This document shows, one piece after another, positions 1 through 8,351 of a stretch of DNA of 25,523 bases. The stretch covers positions 1 to 25,523 of the forward strand of contig SLCI01000078.1 of NCBI GenBank assembly GCA_007125875.1, in the 5' to 3' direction. The DNA comes from Kiritimatiellia bacterium (lineage in GTDB: Bacteria; Verrucomicrobiota; Kiritimatiellia; SLAD01). The translations under genes were made by a program, and so were the position numbers. Position 1 is the stretch's first letter; every line of letters starts with the position of its first letter. The notes below the pieces were generated by a model, which worked only from the letters and a program-made list of their open reading frames with translations, was not told the DNA's origin and did no database searches.

Positions 1-881
1 GTCTGCTGGCTACGACCAAGAATGATTTGCTCGATCGCGACGACATCGCCGGCAAGCGCGAGGTGTATTACAATAGCAAGAGTTGGGGCGAGTGCCGTTT
101 CGATGCGCAGCCGGAAAGTGATACCTTGCTCGATGATATCGAGGCCATGCTGTCGATTAATCGGGAACAATTGGGCTACATCCCGGAGGAACGGGGCGGG
201 GATGTCTGTGGTCCGATTACGATTATCGATCGCGACCCTTCTAGTGGCGAAGCCATCAAAATCGATTGCATGAAGCTCGGCACCGGCGCTTGGAGCGTGC
301 CGTCTCGCGTGGAACACCTGCAATTCCAATCCAAAGCAAAATTCTTGCTGGCAGTGGAAACGTCCTCGCTGTTCCAGCGTCTTGTGCATCATCGCTATTT
401 TGAGAAGGCCAATTGTATTTTGGTTTCCATGAGCGGTGTCCCGACCCGAGCCTGTCGTCGCTTCATCCGGCGCGTAGCGGATGATCTGAAAATGCCGGTC
501 TTGGCGTTCACCGATGGTGACCCTTACGGCTATTGTAACATCTATCGCACGCTGAAAGTCGGCTCGGGGCAGGCGGCGCATATCAACCGCTACTTCTGTG
601 TCCCGACCGTCCATTATCTCGGGGTGACCCCACAGGACATCATCGATTACAAACTGGAAGACACCACGCATCCGCTGGAAGATGTCGATATCAAACGGGC
701 CAAGGATGCGTTGAAAAACGATCCCTTCATCAAGCATCACAAGGAATGGCAGCAAGCGCTCAATCAAATGCTGAAGATGGGAGTGCGTATTGAGCAGCAG
801 GCGTTTGCAAAATACGGTCTCAATTTCGTGCTCGATACGTATTTGCCCGAAAAGTTGCGCAAAAAGAACTTTTTGCCCTGA
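1..881 (+). CDS. top6A: DNA topoisomerase VI subunit A (Spo11-like), 5' end missing
   Basis: Catalytic subunit of a type IIB topoisomerase, which with subunit B (not in this window) passes one DNA duplex through a transient double-strand break. The frame is open from base 3 with no start, so the N-terminus lies upstream. In order: a KREVYY motif (YY at 66-71) matching the 5Y-CAP active-site region, where one Tyr should form the covalent DNA link; then a Toprim domain with the acidic residue in LLAVET and the metal-binding DGDPYG followed by YCNIYRTLKVGSG; then the C-terminal helical region ending in TYLPEKL, as in archaeal homologues. The GVPTRACRRF segment corresponds to the family's GxPxRxxRR stretch. 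All visible catalytic motifs are intact, so it is probably functional. Subunit B would be expected just upstream. The family assignment is strong; its presence in an otherwise clearly bacterial window is unusual. Confidence 0.93.
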   Translation, partial: LLATTKNDLLDRDDIAGKREVYYNSKSWGECRFDAQPESDTLLDDIEAMLSINREQLGYIPEERGGDVCGPITIIDRDPSSGEAIKIDCMKLGTGAWSVPSRVEHLQFQSKAKFLLAVETSSLFQRLVHHRYFEKANCILVSMSGVPTRACRRFIRRVADDLKMPVLAFTDGDPYGYCNIYRTLKVGSGQAAHINRYFCVPTVHYLGVTPQDIIDYKLEDTTHPLEDVDIKRAKDALKNDPFIKHHKEWQQALNQMLKMGVRIEQQAFAKYGLNFVLDTYLPEKLRKKNFLP

Positions 882-970
882 TATCAGCCGCAAATCCTTT
901 CAGTCGCTGCTCAAAACTCGGCGGCCGTCTATCTGGTCGGGTGTAGGGACAGATACGGGACTTGCTTTGC

Positions 971-1150
971 GCCCCCAGCGAGCTTGCCTCGCTGGAGCGG
1001 AAGTTTTTGGTTTGGGCCACGATGCGAAGTGCGTCTCGAATCATTGGAGCGAGTGCAGAGTAAGCGCCGGACTCGCTCCAATCGTTTTCCAGCCCTAAGC
1101 CCCGCCATCTCTTGAAACTTTTGCTCCAGCGGGACAAGCCCGCTGGGGGC
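971..1150. repeat. Inverted-repeat element, family A copy 1 (two outer hairpins plus inner hairpin)
   Basis: Left arm from 971 has the hairpin CCAGCGAG (975-982), loop CTTGC, CTCGCTGG (988-995). The right arm is its inverted counterpart: CCAGCGGG (1126-1133), loop ACAAG, CCCGCTGG (1139-1146). The arms match inversely over about 30 bases. Between them lies a perfect 12-bp stem (1043-1054 with 1071-1082, 16-base loop). The left arm and inner hairpin recur at 11762-11871. This fills much of the 499-base gap between the topoisomerase gene and smc. A further small hairpin, GGCTTC/GAAGCC at 1169-1186, follows without a T-run. Nothing was recognised in 882-970 or 1190-1270. It resembles a REP/BIME or MITE-type non-autonomous element; no transposase is nearby. 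Confidence 0.8.
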
Positions 1151-1276
1151 ATTTCCCGACATCGCCAAGGCTTCGGAGGAGAAGCCGTGTCGCTCAGAGA
1201 AGGCACCGAAAAGGTATAGCGCCTGACGCGCGTCCGAAAACCGCTTGCGGGCGGCTCAATGAGGCATAGATCGCAG

Positions 1277-1305
1277 TTGCCCTGTGGGGGCGCTCTTGAT
1301 ATGCT
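1277..1305 (+). promoter_or_regulatory. Putative sigma-70 type promoter for smc
   Basis: A -35-like TTGCCC (1277-1282) is followed by a 17-base spacer and a -10-like TATGCT (1300-1305). A TGn extension stands directly before the -10 (TG at 1297-1298). Transcription would start near 1311-1313, about 70 bases before the smc TTG. Each hexamer matches consensus at four of six positions, so this is a plausible but unproven promoter, placed after the repeat element. Confidence 0.4.
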
Positions 1306-1365
1306 CCGACCCTTTCACACACCACGCAGTTGCGGGCTTTGGTCTGTGCTTGTCCGGCTGTTTCT

Positions 1366-1372
1366 GGGAGGA
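1366..1372 (+). promoter_or_regulatory. Strong ribosome binding site that fixes the smc start at TTG 1381
   Basis: GGGAGGA lies 8 bases before TTG 1381. Translation from that TTG begins LYLKTLEIVGFKSF, which is where SMC proteins normally begin. A possible earlier TTG in frame at 1330 lacks such a site and would add 17 residues not typical of SMC. Confidence 0.75.
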
Positions 1373-1380
1373 TTTTTACG

Positions 1381-4300
1381 TTGTATCTGAAAACGCTTGA
1401 GATTGTGGGCTTCAAAAGCTTTGCGTCGAAGACGCGCTTGCAGTTTGAGCCGGGAATGACAGCCATTGTTGGGCCGAACGGGTGCGGGAAAAGCAATATT
1501 TCCGATGCGGTGCGTTGGGTGCTTGGGGAGCAAAGTGCCAAGGCCTTGCGCGGGTCGAAGATGGAAGATGTTATCTTCAACGGCACCGACTCGCAGAAGC
1601 CGCTCTCGATGGCTGAGGTGAGTCTGACGCTGGCAGATTGCGAATCGACGTTGGGCACCGAATACGACGAGGTCACCGTTACACGCCGTGTGCTGCGCTC
1701 GGGTGAAGGACAATATTTCATCAACAAGCGACCCTGCCGCCTAAAAGATATCCAGCGGCTATTCATGGATACTGGTATCGGTACCAACTCCTACTCGCTG
1801 ATGGAGCAGGGACGGATTGACTTGATTCTCAGTTCCCGCCCCGAAGATCGACGGGCCGTATTTGAAGAGGCCAGCGGCATCACCAAGTTTAAGGCGGATA
1901 AACGCGAAGCGATCCGGAAATTGGAGCAAACGGAAGCTAACCTGCTGCGCTTAGCCGACATCATCCGCGAGGTGAAGCGGCGGATTATTTCATTGCAGCG
2001 CCAGGCCGGTAAAGCGAAACGCTACAAACAGCTTCAAGATGAGTTGCGTGGTTTTGATACCTACCTGTCGCGCGAACGCTTGCAGGTGCTGGCTCAAGAA
2101 ATAGAACTGCTGGAAAAGCGTTTGCAGGAATTGCAAGCTCAGGAAGATGGCGCGCGCGGAGCGATTCAGGAAGTCGAGCAGCAGGCGCATGAATTGCGGG
2201 CACGCGTGCAGCAAAAAGAAAATGCGATTGGCGAGGCGATGGAGGCCGTGTCGCGCACGGCCGCGGAACGGGACCGCGCCAAGCAAACGATCCAGGTGAA
2301 CAAAGATCGGATTGTAGAGTTAGGGCAACTCTCTGAGCGCGATCATCGCGACGCGACCGATGCCGAGCAGCGTCTGAATTTGCATCGCGAATCATTAGCC
2401 GGCATAGGCACGAATTTCACGGCCGCTCAGGAACAGCAGGCCAAAGCAGAGGCCGAGGTACAGTCAGCCTCGGAGCGACTGCAGGAAATTGATGGCGCGG
2501 TGAAAGAAGCGCGTGAGGCACTCAATCATTTGCGCAGCGAGTCGGTGGATTTGGAGAGCCGTCACGCCCGACTCCAGAACGAACTGTCCGACCTGGACGC
2601 ACGCGAACGCAACAGCGTGACGCGCCGTGAGCGCCTATCCGCTGAACTGGCGGCGATCAAGCGCTCCGTTGAAAAATTTGAGAGTCGTCGCGCGGAAACC
2701 GAATCTCATATGGCCCAACTGCAAGCTTCAGTTGAAGCCAGTGAAACGCGTGTACAGGATTTGATGCACCAGAAGCAGGAGTTGCAACGCGAGGCGGGAG
2801 AACAGCGCCAGACGGTCGCGGATCTTCAGAAGCGCGTAGCCGCTCGTGAGGCGCAGACCGAACTCTATCAACAAGAGGATTCCGATGCCGAAGCCTTGCC
2901 GCCCGGTGCTCGACGTATGCTGGGCATGGAAGGGGAGGCGCTTGGTGATCGCGATCAGGTGATTGGGACCTTGGCCGAACACATGCAAGCAGAACCAGCG
3001 TATCAGCGCGCGCTTGAGGTCGCGCTGCGTGCCTGGTTGGACGCCGTGATTGTGCGTGATGAGAGCGCGTTGCGATCGTTCCTGCCGTTGTTGGCGGAAC
3101 AGGAAGCGGGCTCTGTGCGCCTTTTGGCGGCTGCTGGTGTGCCTGCCGCTCGTGCGCAGCAGGACAATCTTCCGGGCGAACCCTTAATCAATCGGGTGAA
3201 GGTTTCGGAAACGATTCAGGAGCTGGCCGCACACTTGTTGAACGGGATCCGGGTGGTGGACCATGTCGGGGATGTGCCGAGTGAATGGCCTGATGAGATC
3301 GTTTTTGTCACGAAGAGTGGGGTGGCCCTGTCCGGTCGTGGGCAAGGCGAATTGTGGATACCGGGAGCGCAGGAAGCGAACCCCATGACGCGTCGGCATA
3401 TGCTGAACCAGTGGAACAGCGAGCTGGATCAGTTGCGCGCGGACATGTCGCGTGCCGAATTGGCGTTACAGGGATTACTGGAACAGGATGCCGCTCGTGA
3501 TCAGGAACTCGTTGAAGCTCGCAAAGAACGCGATCATACGCGTCAACAGCTAGCGACCTGTCAGGGCGAACATCAGGTGAAGGCCGAAGAAGCGCGCACG
3601 GCGGGTGAACAGATGGAGACGGTCAGCTACGAGCTCAACGCGTTGATTGAGCAGCAGTCCGGCAGTGTGGATAAACGCAGCGAAATTTCGGCGGAAATTG
3701 AGTCTGTCCGCGCTCGCCAAGTCGAAGTGCGTCAGGAGTTGGCAACACGCGGCGAGACCCTGCAGCGCTCTGAAGAGGAGCGCAATCGTTGGATGACCGA
3801 TCTAACGGATAAACGCGTCCTCTTAGGTGAGCGGCGTCAGGCCGTATCGCAACTCGCCGCACAGCGCGAGGACTTGAATTCGCGTATTACGGAATTGCAA
3901 ACACTGATCGAAGAGCGGCGCCAAGGTTTGGATAGTTACGCTTCGCGTATCACCGAGTTGGAAGCGCATATCGAACAGACATCCGCTCGTCTGCAGCCGC
4001 TCGACGAACAATTCCAGCAACACCAACAGGCCCTGGAACAGGCGCGCCGTGATCGTGAAGATCATACCGTGTCCTTGCGACATATGGATAGCCAACTCCA
4101 TGAGAAGCGCTCCGCCTTAGAGGAACTGCGCAATCAGCGGGCCAAGGTCGACGTCGAACTGGCGGAACAACGCATGCGCCGTCAAAATATCGTGGACCGA
4201 TTGTCGCAAGAGTATCGCCTGACGCCGGAAGAGCTGCACGAATTGCCGGAACCGCAATGGGAAAACGATCAGAAGCCTGACCGTGAAACACTCGAGACGC

Positions 4301-4953
4301 TGATTGCAGAGATCCGTACCAAATTAGATGCGATGGGCCCCGTCAATCTAATCGCGATCGAAGAGCACGAAGAATTGGAGGAGCGCTTTGCATTCTTGAC
4401 TGGGCAACAAGACGACCTGGTCAAAGCCAAGAACCAATTGCTTGATATGATTCGTCGTATCAATAACACCACGACGGAAATGTTTGTGCGCACCTTTGAA
4501 CAGGTTAACAGCAACTTCCAGCAAACCTTTAAACAGTTGTTTGGTGGCGGATCGGCAAAATTGGTGTTGGTCGACGACGATGACGTGCTGGATTCCGGTA
4601 TCGAGATCATTGCGCGTCCGCCGGGCAAAAAATTGCAGACCATCTCGCTGCTATCAGGTGGTGAGCGCACGATGACCGCGGTGGCGTTGTTGTTTGCGCT
4701 GTATATGGTGAAACCGAGTCCATTCTGTGTTTTGGACGAATTGGACGCGGCCTTGGACGATGCCAACATCAATCGCTTCGTCGAAATGGTCAAAGGCTTC
4801 GTGAAACGTTCACAATTTGTCGTGATCACGCACAATCGGCAAACGATTGAAGCGGCGGACGCACTGTACGGGGTGACGATGGAACAATTCGGCATATCGA
4901 AGATTATGTCGGTTCGTTTTCATCAACGCGAAATCGAGCATGTGGCAGAATAA
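1381..4953 (+). CDS. smc: Chromosome partition/condensin protein SMC
   Basis: Core ATPase of the bacterial condensin complex, which compacts and organises the chromosome with ScpA and ScpB (neither is in the window). About 1190 residues, the usual length. The N-terminal head has Walker A GPNGCGKS at 31-38. Long coiled coil runs from about 165 to 490, a globular hinge from about 500 to 670, and returning coiled coil to about 1000. The C-terminal head has the ABC signature LSGGE at 1091-1095 and Walker B with VLDELD, the DE pair at 1119-1120, then the ITHNRQT switch region. All ATPase motifs are intact. Walker A has Cys where Ser is common (NGC for NGS), also seen in other SMC proteins. The start is TTG with a strong Shine-Dalgarno. 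The stop overlaps the next start as TAATG, so the two are probably translationally coupled. Confidence 0.97.
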   Translation: MYLKTLEIVGFKSFASKTRLQFEPGMTAIVGPNGCGKSNISDAVRWVLGEQSAKALRGSKMEDVIFNGTDSQKPLSMAEVSLTLADCESTLGTEYDEVTVTRRVLRSGEGQYFINKRPCRLKDIQRLFMDTGIGTNSYSLMEQGRIDLILSSRPEDRRAVFEEASGITKFKADKREAIRKLEQTEANLLRLADIIREVKRRIISLQRQAGKAKRYKQLQDELRGFDTYLSRERLQVLAQEIELLEKRLQELQAQEDGARGAIQEVEQQAHELRARVQQKENAIGEAMEAVSRTAAERDRAKQTIQVNKDRIVELGQLSERDHRDATDAEQRLNLHRESLAGIGTNFTAAQEQQAKAEAEVQSASERLQEIDGAVKEAREALNHLRSESVDLESRHARLQNELSDLDARERNSVTRRERLSAELAAIKRSVEKFESRRAETESHMAQLQASVEASETRVQDLMHQKQELQREAGEQRQTVADLQKRVAAREAQTELYQQEDSDAEALPPGARRMLGMEGEALGDRDQVIGTLAEHMQAEPAYQRALEVALRAWLDAVIVRDESALRSFLPLLAEQEAGSVRLLAAAGVPAARAQQDNLPGEPLINRVKVSETIQELAAHLLNGIRVVDHVGDVPSEWPDEIVFVTKSGVALSGRGQGELWIPGAQEANPMTRRHMLNQWNSELDQLRADMSRAELALQGLLEQDAARDQELVEARKERDHTRQQLATCQGEHQVKAEEARTAGEQMETVSYELNALIEQQSGSVDKRSEISAEIESVRARQVEVRQELATRGETLQRSEEERNRWMTDLTDKRVLLGERRQAVSQLAAQREDLNSRITELQTLIEERRQGLDSYASRITELEAHIEQTSARLQPLDEQFQQHQQALEQARRDREDHTVSLRHMDSQLHEKRSALEELRNQRAKVDVELAEQRMRRQNIVDRLSQEYRLTPEELHELPEPQWENDQKPDRETLETLIAEIRTKLDAMGPVNLIAIEEHEELEERFAFLTGQQDDLVKAKNQLLDMIRRINNTTTEMFVRTFEQVNSNFQQTFKQLFGGGSAKLVLVDDDDVLDSGIEIIARPPGKKLQTISLLSGGERTMTAVALLFALYMVKPSPFCVLDELDAALDDANINRFVEMVKGFVKRSQFVVITHNRQTIEAADALYGVTMEQFGISKIMSVRFHQREIEHVAE

Positions 4954-6449
4954 TGAGCTCGAGCCAGTCAGCCCGTCCACTTGATCCGCCGCCGATCGTC
5001 TGGACCATTGCCGGCACGGATCCGACCGGCGGCGCAGGTTTGCAGGCCGATTTACTCACGTTTCGTGGGCTGGGAACGTACGGCTGCGGTGTGATCACGG
5101 CTGTTTTGGCGCAAAATTCGCAGTCCGTCGACTCGATTGAATTAATGAGCGCAGATGCGATCGAAAAGCAGTTGAAAGCGCTTTGGCAGGAAATGCCTCC
5201 TCATGTAATCAAGCTCGGCATGACGGGTTCCGATGCCGCCATTCGTTCGATCGCGGATGCGTTTGAGGATACAGGTATACCGCTGGTTTGTGATCCAGTC
5301 ATTCAGTCGTCTTCAGGGACCGATCTGCTGCCGCCTCAGACACTAAAACTATTTCAGGAGCGCCTACTGCCATTGGTCAGCTTAATCACCCCCAATCGGC
5401 CAGAGGCCGAGCGCATTACGGGGATTAAGATCGAGGCCGATGATGATGTTGAGGAGGCTGCCGCTCGACTGCTGGAGATGGGATGTGGTGCCGTCTTAAT
5501 CAAAGGGGGACACAGCGCCTCCAGCGAGTGGGTGCAGGATTTCTGGTCGGACGGATCAAACAACGCCTGGTTAACCGCGCCGCGCTTAAGTGTGCAGCGT
5601 ACGCGTGGGACCGGATGTATTCTTTCCTCAGCCATTGCCGCATGCATGGCGCGCGGGTTGGAGATGTTGGACGCCTTGGTTGTGGCGCGCAGTTATGTGC
5701 AGCAGGGCTTGCGCGCTGCGCCGCAGGTGGGGTTGGGAGAGAACGGGCCGATTGGACATTTGGGGTGGCCGTCGCATAGTGAAGATTTGCCCTGGCTGAC
5801 AGATACGGCGGCCGCTGGTAGGCGGGGCTGGAGCTTTCCGAACTGTGGATCGCTTCCGATGGGAGTTTATCCGATCGTGGATGGAGTTGGCCCGATGAAG
5901 GAATTGCTCTCGCTGGGTGTGGACGTGATTCAGCTTCGTATCAAACAATCGCCCGGCCCGGTGTTGGAAGACCAGGTTCGCGAGTCGATTCGTCTGGCAC
6001 AAGAATACAGCGCAAGACTGTATATTAACGACCACTGGCGCACCGCTGTGGCCTGCAATGCGTATGGCGTTCATTTGGGGCAGGAAGATATCTCCGAAGA
6101 AGCGGCCACTGCGATCGAAAAGGCTGGCTGTCGGCTCGGACTGAGCGCGAAGTCATTCAGCGAACTGGCTCGCGCGTGGAGTTACCGCCCCAGTTGTTTG
6201 GGCATCGGCACTGTCTACGCGACCAATTCTAAACAATGCGACTATGCACCGCTGGGGGTGGAGGGATTTGCTGCCCTGCGTGCGTTGACCCCATGTCCGG
6301 TTGTTGCCATTGGCGGAATAAGTGTCGAAAATGCGGAACCACTGCTCGCAGCGGGTGCCGACGGCATGGCCGTGATCTCCGACCTGAGTGAAGCTAGTAA
6401 TGTGTCCGCTCGTTTGAGTCAGTGGCGCCGTTTATTTGGGCGCAACTGA
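4953..6449 (+). CDS. thiDE: Fused HMP-P kinase and thiamine-phosphate synthase (ThiD-ThiE)
   Basis: Bifunctional thiamine biosynthesis enzyme of 498 residues. Residues 1 to about 265 are ThiD, which phosphorylates HMP and HMP-P: an N-terminal AGTDPTGGAGLQAD substrate loop, CDPVIQSSSG, ITPNRPEAE, and the anion-hole motif RTRGTGC at 216-222 with the catalytic Cys222. Residues from about 300 to the end are ThiE, which joins HMP-PP to thiazole phosphate: YPIVDG, QLRIK, the INDHW segment, GVHLGQED, the GIGTVYATNSK phosphate loop and VVAIGGI. A linker of about 35 residues joins them. Both halves retain their key residues. The ATG shares its first base with the smc stop, so there is no room for a TPP riboswitch directly upstream and none was seen. 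Thiazole-making genes are not in the window. Fusions of these two enzymes are known in several bacteria. Confidence 0.94.
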   Translation: MSSSQSARPLDPPPIVWTIAGTDPTGGAGLQADLLTFRGLGTYGCGVITAVLAQNSQSVDSIELMSADAIEKQLKALWQEMPPHVIKLGMTGSDAAIRSIADAFEDTGIPLVCDPVIQSSSGTDLLPPQTLKLFQERLLPLVSLITPNRPEAERITGIKIEADDDVEEAAARLLEMGCGAVLIKGGHSASSEWVQDFWSDGSNNAWLTAPRLSVQRTRGTGCILSSAIAACMARGLEMLDALVVARSYVQQGLRAAPQVGLGENGPIGHLGWPSHSEDLPWLTDTAAAGRRGWSFPNCGSLPMGVYPIVDGVGPMKELLSLGVDVIQLRIKQSPGPVLEDQVRESIRLAQEYSARLYINDHWRTAVACNAYGVHLGQEDISEEAATAIEKAGCRLGLSAKSFSELARAWSYRPSCLGIGTVYATNSKQCDYAPLGVEGFAALRALTPCPVVAIGGISVENAEPLLAAGADGMAVISDLSEASNVSARLSQWRRLFGRN

Positions 6450-6534
6450 TCCGACGCTGTTCATTGCGTTCGAATTCCCATTTGACCGGACCCACAGTTC
6501 CGTGCGATTTTTAAACACAGCAGAGGTGTGTGTC

Positions 6535-8154
6535 ATGAAAACGCCGAATATTCCCGGATATGAGATAATCGATAGAATCGCCGATGGCGGTATGGCCACG
6601 GTATGGAAGGCTAAGCAGCTTTCTTTAGATCGCCTCGTTGCGCTTAAAGTACTTGATGCGGATCGCATCCGGGCGGGCGCAGATGTCAGCCGCTTCCAAG
6701 CGGAAGCCAAGGCCGCCGCCAGCCTGCGACACAGTGGGCTTTGCGAGATCTTTGATGCCGGCGAGACGGATGGCCTAGTTTACTATGTGATGGAATATGT
6801 GGCGGGATTTTCGGTTCATCAACTGCTGGCCCGAAAGGGTGATCTGCCCGAAAAACAGGCGCTAATGATTGCGCGTGGTGTAGCTGAAATTCTTCAGCGG
6901 ATGTGGGAGCAGCATCGTGTCATTCACTGCGACATCAAGCCCGCCAATGTATTGATCGATCACGAAGGGTCTATCCGCGTCACGGACCTTGGTTTGGCGC
7001 GGGCGATCGGGCGCGTTACCGCCGATGTGGATAAAGGCTACCTGGTCGGCACGCCGAACTATATGTCGCCCGAACAAGCGAGTGGAGTTGATGATCTTGA
7101 CTTCAATACCGACGTCTATGCCCTCGGTGCCACCCTTTATCACATGCTGACGGGTCTCATGCCGTTTGCTCAGGCAGATGACGAAAAGGCAGCGCAAGGC
7201 CACATCGATGATTTTATTGCCGATCCTCAAATCTTGAATGCGATGGTCAGCAATGGCGCGGCATTTTTGGTCGAGAAGATGATGCGCAAAGCCCGTGAGG
7301 AGCGCTATGCGAGTTGGGCTGAGGTGATTCGCGATATCGAAGAAGTGCAGTCGGGTAGATTGCCGAGAGGGGATCTCGGTCCTGCGGGATCGAGCACGGT
7401 TAAGCGCTCTGAAAAGCGAGAGTCGTCTACGCGCGCCGAGCAAGACAAGATGCGCCCAGCGCAAATTGCTCGCTCCGCAACTCCACCTGGGCCGAAAAAA
7501 CCCGCTTTGCGAAAGGCTACACCTGCATCGGCCGGCGCCGTGCGCGTAAAGGGAGATGGCTTGAAGCTGGCCTCCTCGCCATCGCGGTCGGCGTCGGGTA
7601 GCCCGCGCGAGGGATGGTCTGGTCCAGCCGGCAAAACGGCTGTGCTGCTATTGATCACGGTGGGAGCCTATATCGGCGTCTTTCGGTTTATTGATCCGCG
7701 TCCATACAGCCCATCGACGGAACCCGCTGCGATTGCCGAGGACGCGTCGGCGCCAGCACCCACCGTCGAGGTCGTCGAACCAGTCGTTGCTCCGCCGCGC
7801 CCTGAACCGGTCGCACCCATTGAAGAGCCAGGTGCAGCAGTGGCAACGGCGCCTGAGGAGCCTACCGTCGTCGCGGCGGCACCCGAGCTCGCGCAGCCAA
7901 CTGAAGCGTGGGATCATCCCGACTTTGTTCGTGCCATGCGCTTGCTTCGTGAGGCGGATGAACTATTCCAACAGTTTCTCGAACACCGCGATCAGGATAT
8001 CCTGATTGAAGTTGAACCGATGTGCCGCCGTGCCATTAGCCTCTTTGAGTCGGTCCGGGCAGATGCTCCAGCACAGGCGCGGGTCGCGGAGCGCATTCGC
8101 CAGAGCTACCAATTGATTTCCAACAGCCGCCAAGCGCGACTAATGGGCAATTAA
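6535..8154 (+). CDS. Membrane-anchored Ser/Thr protein kinase (Hanks type)
   Basis: Protein of 539 residues. The start at 6535 has AGAGG (6522-6526) 8 bases upstream, and kinase homology begins at once (PGYEIIDRIADGGMATV). Kinase domain at about 8-270: glycine-rich loop 15-23, ATP-binding Lys38 (VALKVL), catalytic loop HCDIKPAN with Asp133, metal-binding DLG at 151-153, then GTPNYMSPEQ and DVYALGATLYHMLTG. The Arg of the usual HRD is Cys132, making it a non-RD kinase, and DFG is DLG. Catalytic Lys, Asp and Asn are kept, so activity is likely. A basic, Ser/Pro-rich juxtamembrane region at about 285-360 precedes one membrane span (368-386). The outside part is a Pro/Ala/Glu/Val-rich stalk (about 390-455) and a helical domain of about 80 residues with no recognised fold. 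There are no PASTA repeats and no partner phosphatase nearby, so its targets are unknown. Confidence 0.92.
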   Translation: MKTPNIPGYEIIDRIADGGMATVWKAKQLSLDRLVALKVLDADRIRAGADVSRFQAEAKAAASLRHSGLCEIFDAGETDGLVYYVMEYVAGFSVHQLLARKGDLPEKQALMIARGVAEILQRMWEQHRVIHCDIKPANVLIDHEGSIRVTDLGLARAIGRVTADVDKGYLVGTPNYMSPEQASGVDDLDFNTDVYALGATLYHMLTGLMPFAQADDEKAAQGHIDDFIADPQILNAMVSNGAAFLVEKMMRKAREERYASWAEVIRDIEEVQSGRLPRGDLGPAGSSTVKRSEKRESSTRAEQDKMRPAQIARSATPPGPKKPALRKATPASAGAVRVKGDGLKLASSPSRSASGSPREGWSGPAGKTAVLLLITVGAYIGVFRFIDPRPYSPSTEPAAIAEDASAPAPTVEVVEPVVAPPRPEPVAPIEEPGAAVATAPEEPTVVAAAPELAQPTEAWDHPDFVRAMRLLREADELFQQFLEHRDQDILIEVEPMCRRAISLFESVRADAPAQARVAERIRQSYQLISNSRQARLMGN

Positions 8155-8168
8155 GCCGATACACACGT

Positions 8169-8333
8169 GTATCCGCGTCCGTTAGGACGTGGATTTCGAT
8201 TGCACGCTAAGCGCAACCAGTTACTGCAGAAGCATTCCGGAGGGACGTGCTCCGTCGCGTCCTCGGAGAATATACCGAAAAGTTTCGGAAACTGGTATCA
8301 GACCTCATTCCACCGTCTAACGACGGCGGCTAC
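8169..8333. repeat. GTAG-type REP pair (BIME-like), family C copy 1
   Basis: The left unit starts GTAT (a degenerate GTAG) at 8169-8172 and forms the 10-bp stem ATCCGCGTCC (8171-8180), loop GTTA, GGACGTGGAT (8185-8194). The right unit is inverted: CCACCGTC (8310-8317), loop TAAC, GACGGCGG (8322-8329), ending in CTAC (8330-8333), the complement of GTAG. The same pair occurs at 18049-18121. A conserved GTAG head next to a small hairpin, in inverted pairs, is the layout of REP elements mobilised by RAYT transposases. It sits between the converging kinase and exonuclease III genes. Another repeat, family B, lies between its arms. Confidence 0.75.
8221..8298. repeat. Hairpin repeat, family B copy 1, nested inside family C copy 1
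   Basis: Begins TTACTGCAG and contains GGACGT (8243-8248) pairing with GCGTCC (8257-8262) around GCTCCGTC. It aligns without gaps to 11885-11962, including the shared GCTCCGTCGCGTCC and GAGAATAT. It lies between the two arms of the family C pair, which in the other family C copy are only about 23 bases apart, so family B looks inserted there. Confidence 0.7.
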
Positions 8334-8351
8334 GAAACTGATGGCAGCGCA

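Noticed and set aside
790..1206. Open frames on both strands across the gap before smc (102 and 128 residues)
   Set aside because: They run through the hairpin repeat element and into the end of the topoisomerase gene; composition and lack of ribosome binding sites point to chance openness.
1330..1380. Upstream TTG start for smc at 1330
   Set aside because: It would add 17 residues outside the conserved SMC start, while TTG 1381 has a strong Shine-Dalgarno at good spacing.
6482..6511. Possible kinase promoter (TTGACC with an 18-base spacer)
   Set aside because: The -35 is fair, but the -10 candidate (GATTTT) is poor; not enough to call.
6436..6534. Kinase start upstream at 6436, overlapping thiDE
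   Set aside because: The extra residues are not kinase-like, and ATG 6535 has AGAGG at 8 bases and begins the conserved domain.
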